DNA of 64,000 bases. Source: Diospyros lotus (Eukaryota > Streptophyta > Magnoliopsida > Ericales > Ebenaceae). The notes under the pieces are model-generated. The model made no database searches, was not told where the DNA came from, and was given only the letters and a program-made list of their open reading frames with translations. The DNA is taken from the NCBI RefSeq assembly GCF_014633365.1, contig NC_068341.1, positions 41,868,044 to 41,932,043 of the forward strand, read 5' to 3'. Within the stretch, counting starts at the first letter, position 1, and the number at the start of each line of letters is the position of its first letter. The translations under genes were made by a program, and so were the position numbers. Of this stretch, positions 11,256 to 21,834 are shown one piece after another.

Positions 11256-12413
11256 ATCTACATTTCTCATTAATAATGAACTATAAACAGTTCAACAACA
11301 CTATGTTTCAATTCTCAATTTATACACCATATCAATAACACAAATAGTTACATCACAACGTACACAATTTCATTTTTAAACCTCACAAAGGGAAGATCTA
11401 TCTATTGAATCTCAAAATCTAACAATTTTCCCCACACTTTCTCAACAATCAAGCAGAGAGCGGCATAAACATTTCCAAAGTTAAATCAAATTGACACAAC
11501 TTCTTGACTTACCTTAAAGTAGTAGTAGTTTGCCGCAATTGACAGAAGCGTAGCAAAAGCCAACAGAGGTGTGCAATGGTCAGTTTGGGAGGTTTGAAAA
11601 GTGTTTTCCAAATCAAACCACTATGTGCTTGAAACCACCCAAACCATAGTTTAGCAGCTTGGACGGTTTGAGTGGTTTGAAGAAACATAATATAACGGCA
11701 ATTAATACGCATGTACGTCATAAATAAACATAGAGATGTATGACAATTAATTGTCAACATACATGTAAAAAAAAAGAAAACAATTAAAAATTATTCAGAA
11801 TTGTGTAAAAAGTACGCCAATAGGCAATTCAATTCTACAAGTATTGTAATTTATAAGTAATAGGCAGTATTTATAAATAATCAAGTATATCTATAAACTA
11901 ATATTGTGAATTTGCTACTCACTTGACAATCAATAAAATCCATAGCTTTATTACTAAATAGAAAATCTAAACCATAAAAGCTTTGTTTTATTAGGGCAGT
12001 TGGTCAATTTCATGAGATGCAATTGCAGATGGTGACTATGAAAGGGTGGGAGAGAATTCCACAAATTTTTTACTAGGGTTATCACTGTTGATATACAATC
12101 TGAAACTGAAGTAAATTGAAGGTGTTTGGCTACTCTGATTTAGATAATTCAGCTAGGATTTAATTACTTTATGTAGATTTTAAAAGCTGATTCTTGGACT
12201 CTTATGTGGCATACCACATCAAAATGTAGAATGGAGTCTAAGAACTCCACATACAAATAGCATTTCCATACCCTAAAATAACCTGATTTGGAAATTAGAA
12301 CATCATCTTCAATAGCTTGTAACAAGTTCACCAACAAACTTTCGATGATCCATGCCATTGCTTGAGACAAATGAGCAAAAATCACTTATAGGGAATAGGG
12401 ATATTTCTTCTGC
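11256..12413. other. Intergenic, no gene seen
   Basis: AT-rich. A short motif at 11560-11590 (GTGTGCAATGGTCAGTTTGG) resembles the terminal repeat of the hAT-like MITE at 41413 and the motif at 63402. No matching right end was found. Confidence 0.5.
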
Positions 12414-12660
12414 TTCATATGTATTTAAAGCAATCAATTGCAATCACTTTAAATAATTGAATAGTCGGTATAGAGGTTTTGTCAGAACATCACTTTAAAT
12501 TATTGACACAAATAATTGAATAGTCAGTATTTAATACATTATTTCATATGTATTAAATAATTGAAAAGTAAGTGTAGAGGTTTGTCAGAACATCACTTTA
12601 ATACATTATTTCATATGTATTAAAGCAATCAATTAAATAGTCAATAGAGAGGTTTGGTCT
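12414..12660 (+). repeat. Three degenerate tandem copies of a 60-90 bp unit
   Basis: The unit contains 'ttcatatgtatt', 'aataattgaatagtc' and 'gtagaggtttgtcagaacatcac'. It recurs three times with internal deletions. The function is unknown. Confidence 0.65.
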
Positions 12661-12952
12661 CCTCTTCTACTCAAAGCTTTGTGTTGATACAAAGGTGAAA
12701 TCAAAACTCTCACAATCTTTTAATTATTTTGGGCACAAGACCCAATTCAATAGGACCTAACTTTGTTTTGATTTAGTTTGATTACGTGTTCTGCTTGGGT
12801 GATCCCAAGTCTAAAATTATGAACTCAATCGCTATTAGTTTGGATCTAATATCAAACCTGAACAAACCCCCACATGTGACTTTGTACCTTACATGGGCCT
12901 GACCCAACCTTGAGGACTTAACCCACTGGCCCACAGCCCAATCCATCGTCGC

Positions 12953-12960
12953 TATTTATA
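12953..12960 (+). promoter_or_regulatory. Possible TATA box of the frameshifted gene copy
   Basis: TATTTATA lies about 87 bases before the ATG at 13047, at a spacing plausible for a short 5' UTR. This is inference from motif and position only. Confidence 0.35.
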
Positions 12961-13046
12961 TGTGTCATACTCATTCCTAGCCACCACCGAAACAAGCTTC
13001 TACAATTTTCCAAATAGAGTTTCTCTGTTAATCTCTCCTCTCATCA

Positions 13047-13561
13047 ATGGAGGTCTCAGCCCACCATCTCCTCCAAATCACAATCCTACTCGCCCTTGAG
13101 TTATCTGCCGCCTCAAGACCTTGCCCCTACAAAACCATAGTCTCATTCTCTATCTCATCATCATCCTATCAAAACCCATCTCTCACCCCTCCAATCTCTT
13201 TCAAAGCTTTTCTTTCATCGTTTTCTTCTCTGACTTCAAGAATTTCTACCCCAAGCCTGCCCTCCTAGTCGATCGCATAGTTGTCGACAAACAAACCCTT
13301 CCCCTCTGTTTTGGATTCTACCAAACCACCTTGAACGATTGTAGCAAGGACATTTTGCAAATCATAGGGTCTCTACTAGCAAGCGCTAGTTGTGGCGCCC
13401 TCATCGTTGCCGCTATTTACTTGATCTGGTCTCATTTCACTCCCAAACGCATTGAATTCACCAATTTTAATGACTTTGTGAGCCCCAACACAATGGAGTA
13501 TATCCCAATCATGACGGTCGAGGCCAACATCATTGCACCATCAACCAAGGAGGTCGTTTGA
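13047..13561 (+). pseudogene. Frameshifted paralogue of the 19953-20474 membrane-protein gene
   Basis: The reading frame starts at ATG 13047 (MEVSAHHLLQITILL...) with a signal-like segment and then SAASRPCPYKTIV, which matches SAASRPGPYKTII in the intact gene. Between about 13181 and 13192 the homology jumps to another frame. That frame continues through NFYPKPALLVDR, IIGSLLASASCGAL, the membrane segment and the C-terminal TMEYIPI...TKEVV, ending at 13561. One 1-nt deletion (or a 2-nt insertion) explains it. Homology with the intact copy extends into both UTRs: 'gtttaatcatgtaagcatgc' is shared after the stop. It is either a recent pseudogene or carries a sequencing indel. Confidence 0.8.
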
Positions 13562-15498
13562 GTGTTTGAGCGAGAGAAGAGTTCAACTACCATGTTATGG
13601 ATTGGGGAAAGTTTAATCATGTAAGCATGCCATATTAGGAAGAGGTAAATTGAATGTATCTGCTAATAGATTATGGTTATCCTATGTGTAGAAGAATTTC
13701 TCTTTCAAAGTTCTCTATATTTGGTTCAAACCCACACCAAAACTAAATATAAAGAACTCCGAAAACCCAAAACCAATTGCAAACAAAGTGCAATGAACTA
13801 AAAACCATTAAAGTTGAAATTTCATTTTTTGCTAGACATTGCTTCACCCATACCAAATTTCCATGTGCCTGGAAAGTTTCACAACCCAACGATGCATAGC
13901 TTGACAATTTCCTGCAGCCATCTAGTTCTCACAAATAGAAAGAGCCAAATAGTGGTATGTTCCCATACCAACATAGACATATTGCTAGCTTAATATACTT
14001 CTGTTGATGAATGCTTGCAAATATACCATGATGAGTTACCTCCATCAATCGGCTGATTCTTGAAATGCAAAAAAGGATGCCCACACTGAGCATATGTGTT
14101 TATTTAGCATCCTCGAATTCAACCACATCTATGCCACTGCTATGAGCATCCGCGCAAATAATATTGATCCTCAATCAAGTGGAAGAACACATAAGAAACA
14201 ATTTGAACAGATAATAACCAAAACTAACTCAGTTTCATGTAAGGCAAGCCTAGCAAAAAAAGACACCTACATCCATCACAAGACTAGACACATTGTAGAT
14301 ACTAGAAAGACACCTACATCCATCACAAGATCTGATTTGCCCATCACTTAAAAAAATTGACAATATTATATGCTTAAGAAAACAAATCATGAAATTAAAA
14401 AATATACATATAAATTTATATTTATTGGTCCTCCAACCTACAAGGTCTAACTCTGTGCACCACTCTATTCCAGTGACCATAATCCATTAACAACGTCTAC
14501 TAGACTTATAAGGTTCTAAGCAATTGGTCCTAGGTCATCCCATCATAGGTAGGAAAAAAGATTTAGACTTGGTATTAAGTTAAGGCATGATTCAGAGAAC
14601 AGTTAAAGTGATTTATGAGGTTATATTTCTATTATAGTACAACAAAAACTACCTGAATAGAAAATAACAGATTCTCAATTTTCTGACTATCTTGATGTTG
14701 GAAAATTCAAAGCAAGTAATTACCAAAAAAGATTTCCGGTTTGGCAGTTTCCCAAGCATGACGTAAAGGGTAAGATATGTCAAAAGGTGACGATTAAATC
14801 ACACAAATCCAATAAAGTCCCATATACTTCCTCCAATCTCCAGTCTATAAGAAAAATTGCATTGATCTTAGCTTTTGTGCTCTTAAAGTGCAAGAAAGAA
14901 TTGAACCACCAAATTATGACCCAAATTTGACCACTGAGTAGTAAATGCCCTTTTCCCTTTCTTTCTCTAATTATGCCTTTTGTCTACATGTCATCCAAAA
15001 CAAATAACAAAATTTAATTGCTCATAAGTAATCATGGCATAATTCATACTGACCTATCCAATGTTTAGATAATATGACAGAAAAATCAAAATTCTTTGGC
15101 AATAAAAATGACCAAATATAAATGAAACACAGTAGCATATGACTTATCAAGATTGCAGATGTACTGATACTAGAAAAAACCCGGGTCCTACATCAACTGA
15201 GGGATGCAAAGTTAAAGCTTCAGCAAGAATTTCTGCCAAGCCTTTTGAACACCTTCAGGCCGCAGCCCTATACTCAAATCATGTTTCCCAAATGAAAACA
15301 TATAAAGGGACCAACATGCTAGATGGGAGAGAGAAAGCATCAATTTACTTGTCCGTGAAGAGAGTGAAGGAAAATACAAAAAACACAAAAGCATAACCAC
15401 TATTTTCACACATGCATACAGCATATATTTATTCAAGAAGTTTTAATTGCTTATGCATATCCATAATCTTAATCTACTAGTGCTAAAAACCTAATTGA
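13562..15498. other. Intergenic, no gene seen
   Basis: No coding signal is convincing. A 23-bp sequence starting AGACACCTACATCC is repeated at 14261 and 14308, a small tandem duplication of about 47 bp. Confidence 0.5.
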
Positions 15499-15845
15499 TG
15501 TAGGACATAAAAGCTGATATTTTGAAAAATATTGTTCTAGGCACAGAAATAGGAACCAGCGTTATTTCTTTTGTTTATCTTTTAGTCAAAACTCTAGTTA
15601 TTAAGTTCCATTAGAATCATAATTAGAAATAATCAAGCAAAAAAGAAGAATGCTAATTAGAAATAATCAAGCAAAAAAAAGAATCCTAATTAGAAATTAG
15701 ATTGGAATTAAAGTAGGATCATTTCCAGTAGTGCCTATACATTGTTGCTTGGATGTAACTGAAAGTAGACTTTGATTATTGATTTTGATATTCAGATATT
15801 GAGCTGAGATTTTTAGTTGGTTCTTGCGTTCTTTTGGGTTCTACA
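15499..15845 (+). repeat. 5' LTR-like repeat
   Basis: This repeat aligns with 17438-17746 along its whole length, with indels. It contains a local duplication of 'aattagaaataatcaagcaaaaaa' type sequence at 15625-15680. Confidence 0.6.
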
Positions 15846-17437
15846 TTAATGTGGGACATAAAAGGAGATATTTTGGAAAATATTATTCTAGGCATAAATA
15901 GGAACTAGCATTATTTCTTTTGTTTATTCTAGGTGGAACCACTGCACGTATCTTCTGCAACCATCTGAACCTACACAATTCACCATCAGTTTTAGCCACC
16001 GTTTGAAGTTTTCATCAACCACCATAACCAAAGAAATTCAGGCAACTATACCATCAAAGTAACAACTGTCCTAAATCACCATCATTACACAGAGAATCAA
16101 CCTTCAAAGGCATTGTAGAATATCTAGAAGCCTTGATTCATTGATTCAACACCATAAATTTAGCTTGAAGCTTCACAATAGTCAAGGGTGAGCCTCGAGT
16201 GTGAAATGGTCACCACTTGAGTTGCCAACACTACCCTCTTCATTGAAAGCCTTTGCCAACATCGGTGCAATTAAGTCTTCAACACCAACTTCGCTGAAGC
16301 CAAAAAGATCTTTGTTGCAACTTGAATGAGTTTGTGACCCAATTTTAACCCAATTAAGCCAGTTTTAACCTCTCTACCCAATTAAGCCCTTTGCCCAATT
16401 TCAATTGAACCGGCCCAATTAACTGGAAACCCAACCCAATTTGTTTTAGCCCAGAAACCCATTAACATCAATTTTCCCTTAACCCAAGCTGAACTTTCTG
16501 CAAGCCTAAGCCCAAGAAAAACCCAGATTGATCATCATGAAAATTGGTTGTTTCTATCCATATCTTTGGTTTACTGTTCTATTTTCTAAAATAATGTTGA
16601 ATTAATTTGGGTGCTTAGATTTTCAGACTTATTTTACCCTTAGTCATTGACCCAACATGTCAAACCCTATGAATCCAACAATGGCCCGGATATATCAAAA
16701 TATTGAATTCATATAAGCCCAATTTTACCAAATGAATCAAGATTTACAAGGCTGAAATAAGTCTATTAACCAGTGGTTTATGCTGGGTCCTCTTTTTCGC
16801 CGAGAATCCCACCCTTAGTTATTGAGCCACAATGTTCTAACCGTGCACTTACTACTTACTTAATTGGAAAGTGAGCATTTGTGCCATTTCATACATGGAA
16901 ATAAAGAAGAGAAAATAAGGAAAAGTAGCTAGAAGAACAAGCTCAAAATCCCAATAGTGATAAATTGGGTGGCTTCAAGCATTATTGCAACCAAAAAAAA
17001 AATCAAAGGGTAGTAGAACTGGAATTCCAGATTCCTAACCAAGACAAGCCCAAATTGGGGTAAGGGAAGAAAACGTTGCAGTACATGAGGAAATTCCCAA
17101 GGAACCCTGGCAAAAAAAAAAAAAAAAAGCCAGGAAATTAAGGAATCTCCTGATGTTTTCCCTTAGGAATTTTCAAAACCCTTTCACCTTTGTCCATTCT
17201 CCAACTTTTCTTTGATGTTTCACAAGTGATGCTTCCTTTCAGTAAACCGGTTGTTGACCCATTACTTGAACCAGCTCTAGGGTTTAAGATTCCATTAAAA
17301 TTACCTTTCTGCTATGGACATACATATAAACTAGACGTTATTTTACGTGAGCAGAATGTTCCTGATAGGGATTGACAGCAAATCCTCCAGATTAAGCAAA
17401 ACTTGGGGACAAATTTTCTCCTACCAGGAGAGACTAA

Positions 17438-17746
17438 TGTAGGACACAGAAACAAATATTTTGAGAAATATTATTCCAGGGGCAGAAATAGGAATTAGCA
17501 TTTTCTTTTGTTTAATTTCTATTTTCTTTTGTTTTCTAATTTCTTTTTTTTACCTTTCAGTTAATACTTTAGTTATTAGGTTCCACTAGAATCCTAATTA
17601 GATTGAAATTATTAGAAAAGGATTATATCTAGTATTTGTCTAGTTGTTTAGGATGTAATTGAAAGCCAACTTTAATTATTGATTTTGATATTGAGTTTTT
17701 TTTTTTTTTTTGGTTTGATCATGTTATTCTTTTGGGTTCTGCATCA
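17438..17746 (+). repeat. 3' LTR-like repeat
   Basis: This repeat shares start, end and internal blocks ('ttgattattgattttgatatt') with 15499-15845. It carries an expanded T-run near 17697. Confidence 0.6.
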
Positions 17747-19952
17747 ACTCTTGAAGGAAGGTAATCTTAAACATCCTTAAGATTTATCCATAAAAAGGGG
17801 AAAATAGTTAAGAATGACACCAATAAATTACAGGGAGATACTAAAGATACCAAGATCTCTGCCCCCCACCCCATGGAATCGAGATTGTATTCACACTTGA
17901 TAACAATGTAGACTAAGCCCAACTCAAACAAAATATATCATTAAATTAAAGAAAATGAAAAAAAAAAAAAAAAATAGAAGATTCTAAAGCAGTTTACTAA
18001 AAGGAAACCTAAGCTAGAGATCTGAAATTTACGTTAGGAGGTAAGTAAGAAGCTTACACGTCTGTTCTTATTCTAATTATTACTGGAATTATTCACAAAT
18101 GAATATTGGAATTATCTTCTAAAATATGTAATATGGTATAAATGATCAGCTTCAAAGAAAACCATAATCCCGTACAAGACTCTAAAATGAGCCTAACTCC
18201 TCAACCACATACAAAAAGAAACGTGATACTGGCTACCTATAACAAACAGTAAATCAGATAATATTGGTTGAGACATCATACATGACACATAATATGCATT
18301 GCCTTAAGAAGGGTGCAGTTTGAAAATGCAATCGCAATTTTATTTGAATGCAATAAAACTCAGAAAACTGACAGCCATCATAAAGAAACTATATAGACCT
18401 TAAAATGAAATTTTAGACTAAGAATTAAAGATGCAATAATAATATGTCTACTGCTCATACTTCTCACATGACATCTGATTTGTTAAGGAGATTATGTATT
18501 ATAGTAAGTTTCTTCTCTTAAAAACAAAAACAAAAACAAAAAAAAGACTGCCGAGTATCTCACATAAGAAGGCATAAAAGTATGAGTTAGATAATTATTC
18601 TTAAAAGATTCCTAGCAACTTTAAACATGATCACCAACGTGGAAGTAAAAGTGGAAGCCTCAAATGAAGAAAGGAAAAATAAGAATGTGGTTAAAAAAAA
18701 AAATAGAAAGAAGCGTGAAGCAAACATTCTGGTCATGGTTCAAATGCAATTGAATGCCTATGTTATTGATAATCCTCTACAAGCTTCCCAAAAAAACCCA
18801 CGCCTTTATTTGGCATTTCCAATAATTAGAACTGTTAATGAGAAGACTTTCCAAGATCAGTGGACAGACCAGCTTGATCCCAACTATTTTTCTATGTACT
18901 GCAAGAAGATAAAAAGTAGACAAAATGTACACCAACTTCCAGCAATGGGCACTTCAAGTCCCAAAGTCTCAATTTCTAGCATAGTTCCAAAGACTCGGAA
19001 TACATCTCACCAAGTCTCCAATTCTTCCCAGTTCCACCTGAAATAAAAGGGCTATAAAGAATATGCAAAACAACCTGAGGATATATTACTTAAAACCCAT
19101 AAGTAGCATTGAAGGATATCACACAATGGAACTTGCCTCATCAAATTTCTAATTCCAGCCACACAACACGGGCAACCAAACAAATCTTTAATTCTCTTCC
19201 AACCAATTTAAGCCACAGGTACAATGAATTACCTCGAGGGATCTCATTTCCAGATCTCATTTCCAAATCAAGGGAGACCAGATGTGGGCTCCCTTCTTCC
19301 TTGTTAGCGTTAATTCATTTCACAAAACTTTCAAACTAAACTACATAAACCATGAAAAGTGTTGTGAGCTACATGTCTATACGAGGAAGCCAGCATCAGG
19401 AAAGTCAATCATGTCCAATATACCCCAGTTCACTACTATTGACTGAGCGTAATTCATCACTGGTTTCTGTAATTCACATTTCCCACATTTTTTTCACAGG
19501 CACAATCTAATCTCCAACTTAACAATGAGATGTTCAAACAGCACAGTGGTACACACCCTCTTATCATTCAGTACCACTAGTAACAAGAATCGCAAAAGAA
19601 AAAAAAAAGATGAAATGCTGCATTGAAGGATTCAGTAAATGAATACCCAGATTCATCCCAATTCAGATATAAGGAGCACCAAAATAACAAGTATTCAGTC
19701 CAGGGCCAGTAAGCAATACAGAGCCTTAATTGGCCGAAACCATAAACAGTAACACCAAATAGATTGCATCCAATCAGAATCAGCATTAGATTCACAGAAA
19801 ATCAAAACCAAATACTGAGAATACCAAAAGAGAAACCATTTTAAACACAGAACTGTTAGCAAATACGCACAATTTATAAACATGGCATGCTTACATGATT
19901 AAACTTCCCCAATTCAGAACATGCCAATTGAACTTCTTCCTCTCTCAAACCC
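17747..19952. other. Intergenic, no gene seen
   Basis: AT-rich with A-runs (about 17958 and 18530). The longest open frame (18627-19046) has low-complexity Lys/Asn-rich sequence and no family match. Confidence 0.5.
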
Positions 19953-20474
19953 TCAAACGACCTCTTTGGTTGGCGGAACACCGACGATGGAATCGGCCTT
20001 CGGGACTGGAAGGTATTCCATCGTCTTAGGGCTACCATCATTATCAAAATCGACGAATTCAAAACGATCGGAAGCGAAACGAGACAACATCAGGTAAATA
20101 GCAATCGCGGAAAGGGCGCCACAGCCAGCCCCCGCAAGCAGAGACCCAATGATCAGCAAAAATTTCATAATGCGGTCGTGGAGCGCAGAGGAGTAAAATC
20201 CGGAACGCAGGGGAGGGGCTTGTTCGCTAACGACTGTGCGATCGACAAAGAGTGTGGACTCGGAGTAGAAATTTCTTATCCTGGAGAAGAAAACAGGGAA
20301 AGAAGGGCGTTGGAAGATATAGAAAGAGAAGAAAGGGGGATTCCGATGCGGCGACGACGGAGCGGAGAAGAAGATTATGGTTTTGTAGGGGCCAGGCCTT
20401 GAGGCGGCCGATAAAGCGATTAGGGTTAGGAGGACGGAGATGAGGAGGAGGAAACGCTGGCCGGAAACCGCCAT
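19953..20474 (-). CDS. Small plant single-pass membrane protein, function unknown
   Basis: A single exon encodes 173 residues. Residues 1-25 form a signal peptide-like segment (MAVSGQRFLLLISVLLTLIA), followed by a Pro/Ser/Phe-rich lumenal or extracellular region. A Gly/Ala-rich membrane span lies at about 105-130 (LLIIGSLLAGAGCGALSAIA), followed by an acidic cytosolic tail (FEFVDFDND) ending TKEVV. I chose the ATG at 20474 because the homologous ATG is the first in-frame Met of the paralogue at 13047 and gives the best signal peptide. In-frame ATGs at 20507 and 20549 are possible but the paralogue lacks the first of them. The tail and TM are conserved between both copies, which suggests the gene is real. 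I do not know its function. Confidence 0.75.
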   Translation of the reverse strand: MAVSGQRFLLLISVLLTLIALSAASRPGPYKTIIFFSAPSSPHRNPPFFSFYIFQRPSFPVFFSRIRNFYSESTLFVDRTVVSEQAPPLRSGFYSSALHDRIMKFLLIIGSLLAGAGCGALSAIAIYLMLSRFASDRFEFVDFDNDGSPKTMEYLPVPKADSIVGVPPTKEVV

Positions 20475-20565
20475 CGACGAGAGAGAGAGATTTAACGAAG
20501 AAACCATCTTAGGAAAGTTGCAGAGAGCGGTGTTGAGACGGATAGGCATGACCGCCACGTTCACG

Positions 20566-20574
20566 CATATATAT
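20566..20574 (-). promoter_or_regulatory. Possible TATA box of the membrane-protein gene
   Basis: On the minus strand ATATATATG lies about 95 bases before the chosen start and about 60 before the ATG at 20507. With a usual TATA-to-start spacing, transcription would begin near 20535, which excludes the ATG at 20549. Confidence 0.4.
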
Positions 20575-21834
20575 CAGCATCAATGGATGCCTGGGCCCTG
20601 GGCTCTGGTGTTAAGCTGTCATGGTTGGGTCGGGCCCATGTAAGGTACGGTGCATCGGTGTCGGGTATGAGGTTGGGTCGGATTTAATTGGAATTTCAAA
20701 CAACTCCAATAGCCCCCGTATAAATCAAAACTAAAATAAAAAAATAAATACGATGCCAAATGAAAATAAAAAAAATATTATTTTTATAAAAAATAAAAGT
20801 TTGGAGAAAATAAATAAATAATATAAAAAAATTATAAATATATTTTTTAATATATAAATTTATAAAAAATAATTATTTAATCTAAACATAAATATAAATT
20901 TCATAATAAATTTAAAAAAGTTTTGAAAACAAATAAAAATTTAAGTTAGAGACGAAAAATTTGATCTCTAAATTCTTCATAGACGAAAATGCATTTTTAA
21001 ATATTAGAATTATCTTGTTTATCTTTTGAAGAGTGTTACTTTGCCCGATAAATTCATCAGATGAACTTATCGAATATGGTTAACTCCCATTCAAAATACA
21101 AATTTACAAAAGAAGATATTGGTCATTATTCTCTCCATTCTCCTCTCCCCTTTTCCATGGCCATCGTTCACCACTACTTTCGCCTTACTATCTCGTCATC
21201 GTCACCTCATTACCATAGCTCGCCATTTCGTCAATCGTCACTACATCCTCGACGGTCGGTTAAGTGATGAGGTGAGGCAATGGCAGTGAGGTGACAACAA
21301 CAAAACGGAAAGACAAAAATAGTGGTAGATAATGAAGAAACAATCATGGGAAGGGAGAGAGAAGAGAACAGCGATCGGTGGCATCTTTTATAAATTAATA
21401 TTTTGGTCGATGACATTTTAATCTTTTTGACCACATTTTGATCGTTAGACAAAGTAAATTAATTCTTCTTTTTTATTCAGAACCATCACAGGAAATTTTT
21501 ATAATATAATCTCTAGAGTAAAGCTTGATCACAGAGTGTCTAGGAGACGAACAATAATAGTCCCCTGGTCCTGGTGTCGTAAGCAGTCTCCCAGTCTCCT
21601 AGTATTTCGGTTAACCCAAAAATTATTTTGAGCTTTTTGAATTTTATTTGTTTTGTAACGGGCCTTCTCTACAACACACCAGTCGCATTTGCAAGTTAAA
21701 TAAGCCATAAATTACGAAATAACCTTATTGTGGGGAGGGGGTGTACAATATTTGGACCCAACAGATGACGTTGTCGGATGTAGCAGATTGCATCAGAAAG
21801 GGATAAGAGGGGCCAAGTGTTCGGCTATTTTCTA
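20575..21834. other. Intergenic, no gene seen
   Basis: The part from 20700 to 21000 is nearly pure A/T. The rest has no coding signal. The 3' flank of the acyl-activating enzyme gene lies at the right end. Confidence 0.5.

Larger units (their letters stand above)
15499..17746 (+). mobile_element. Non-coding LTR-type element with an extra partial LTR
   Basis: Diverged direct repeats start TGTAGGACA and end in TTTTGGGTTCTRCA, at 15499-15845 and 17438-17746. Just after the first one a partial third copy begins at 15850 (TGTGGGACATAAAAGG) and fades by about 15935. The inner 1.5 kb (15936-17437) has no retroviral-type domain but ends in a purine-rich stretch (aggagagacta) before the 3' repeat. 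This fits an old non-autonomous LTR element. No target duplication is clear. Confidence 0.65.

Noticed and set aside
18627..19046. 139-codon open frame
   Set aside because: Low-complexity Lys/Asn-rich sequence in AT-rich DNA, with no family, paralogue or promoter signal.
20562..20564. Upstream in-frame start giving a 203-residue protein
   Set aside because: The codon is GTG, not ATG, and lies next to the TATA-like sequence, so it cannot be in the mRNA leader.
20178..20643. Plus-strand open frames opposite the membrane-protein gene
   Set aside because: They are antisense to the conserved gene at 19953-20474 and have no conserved motif.
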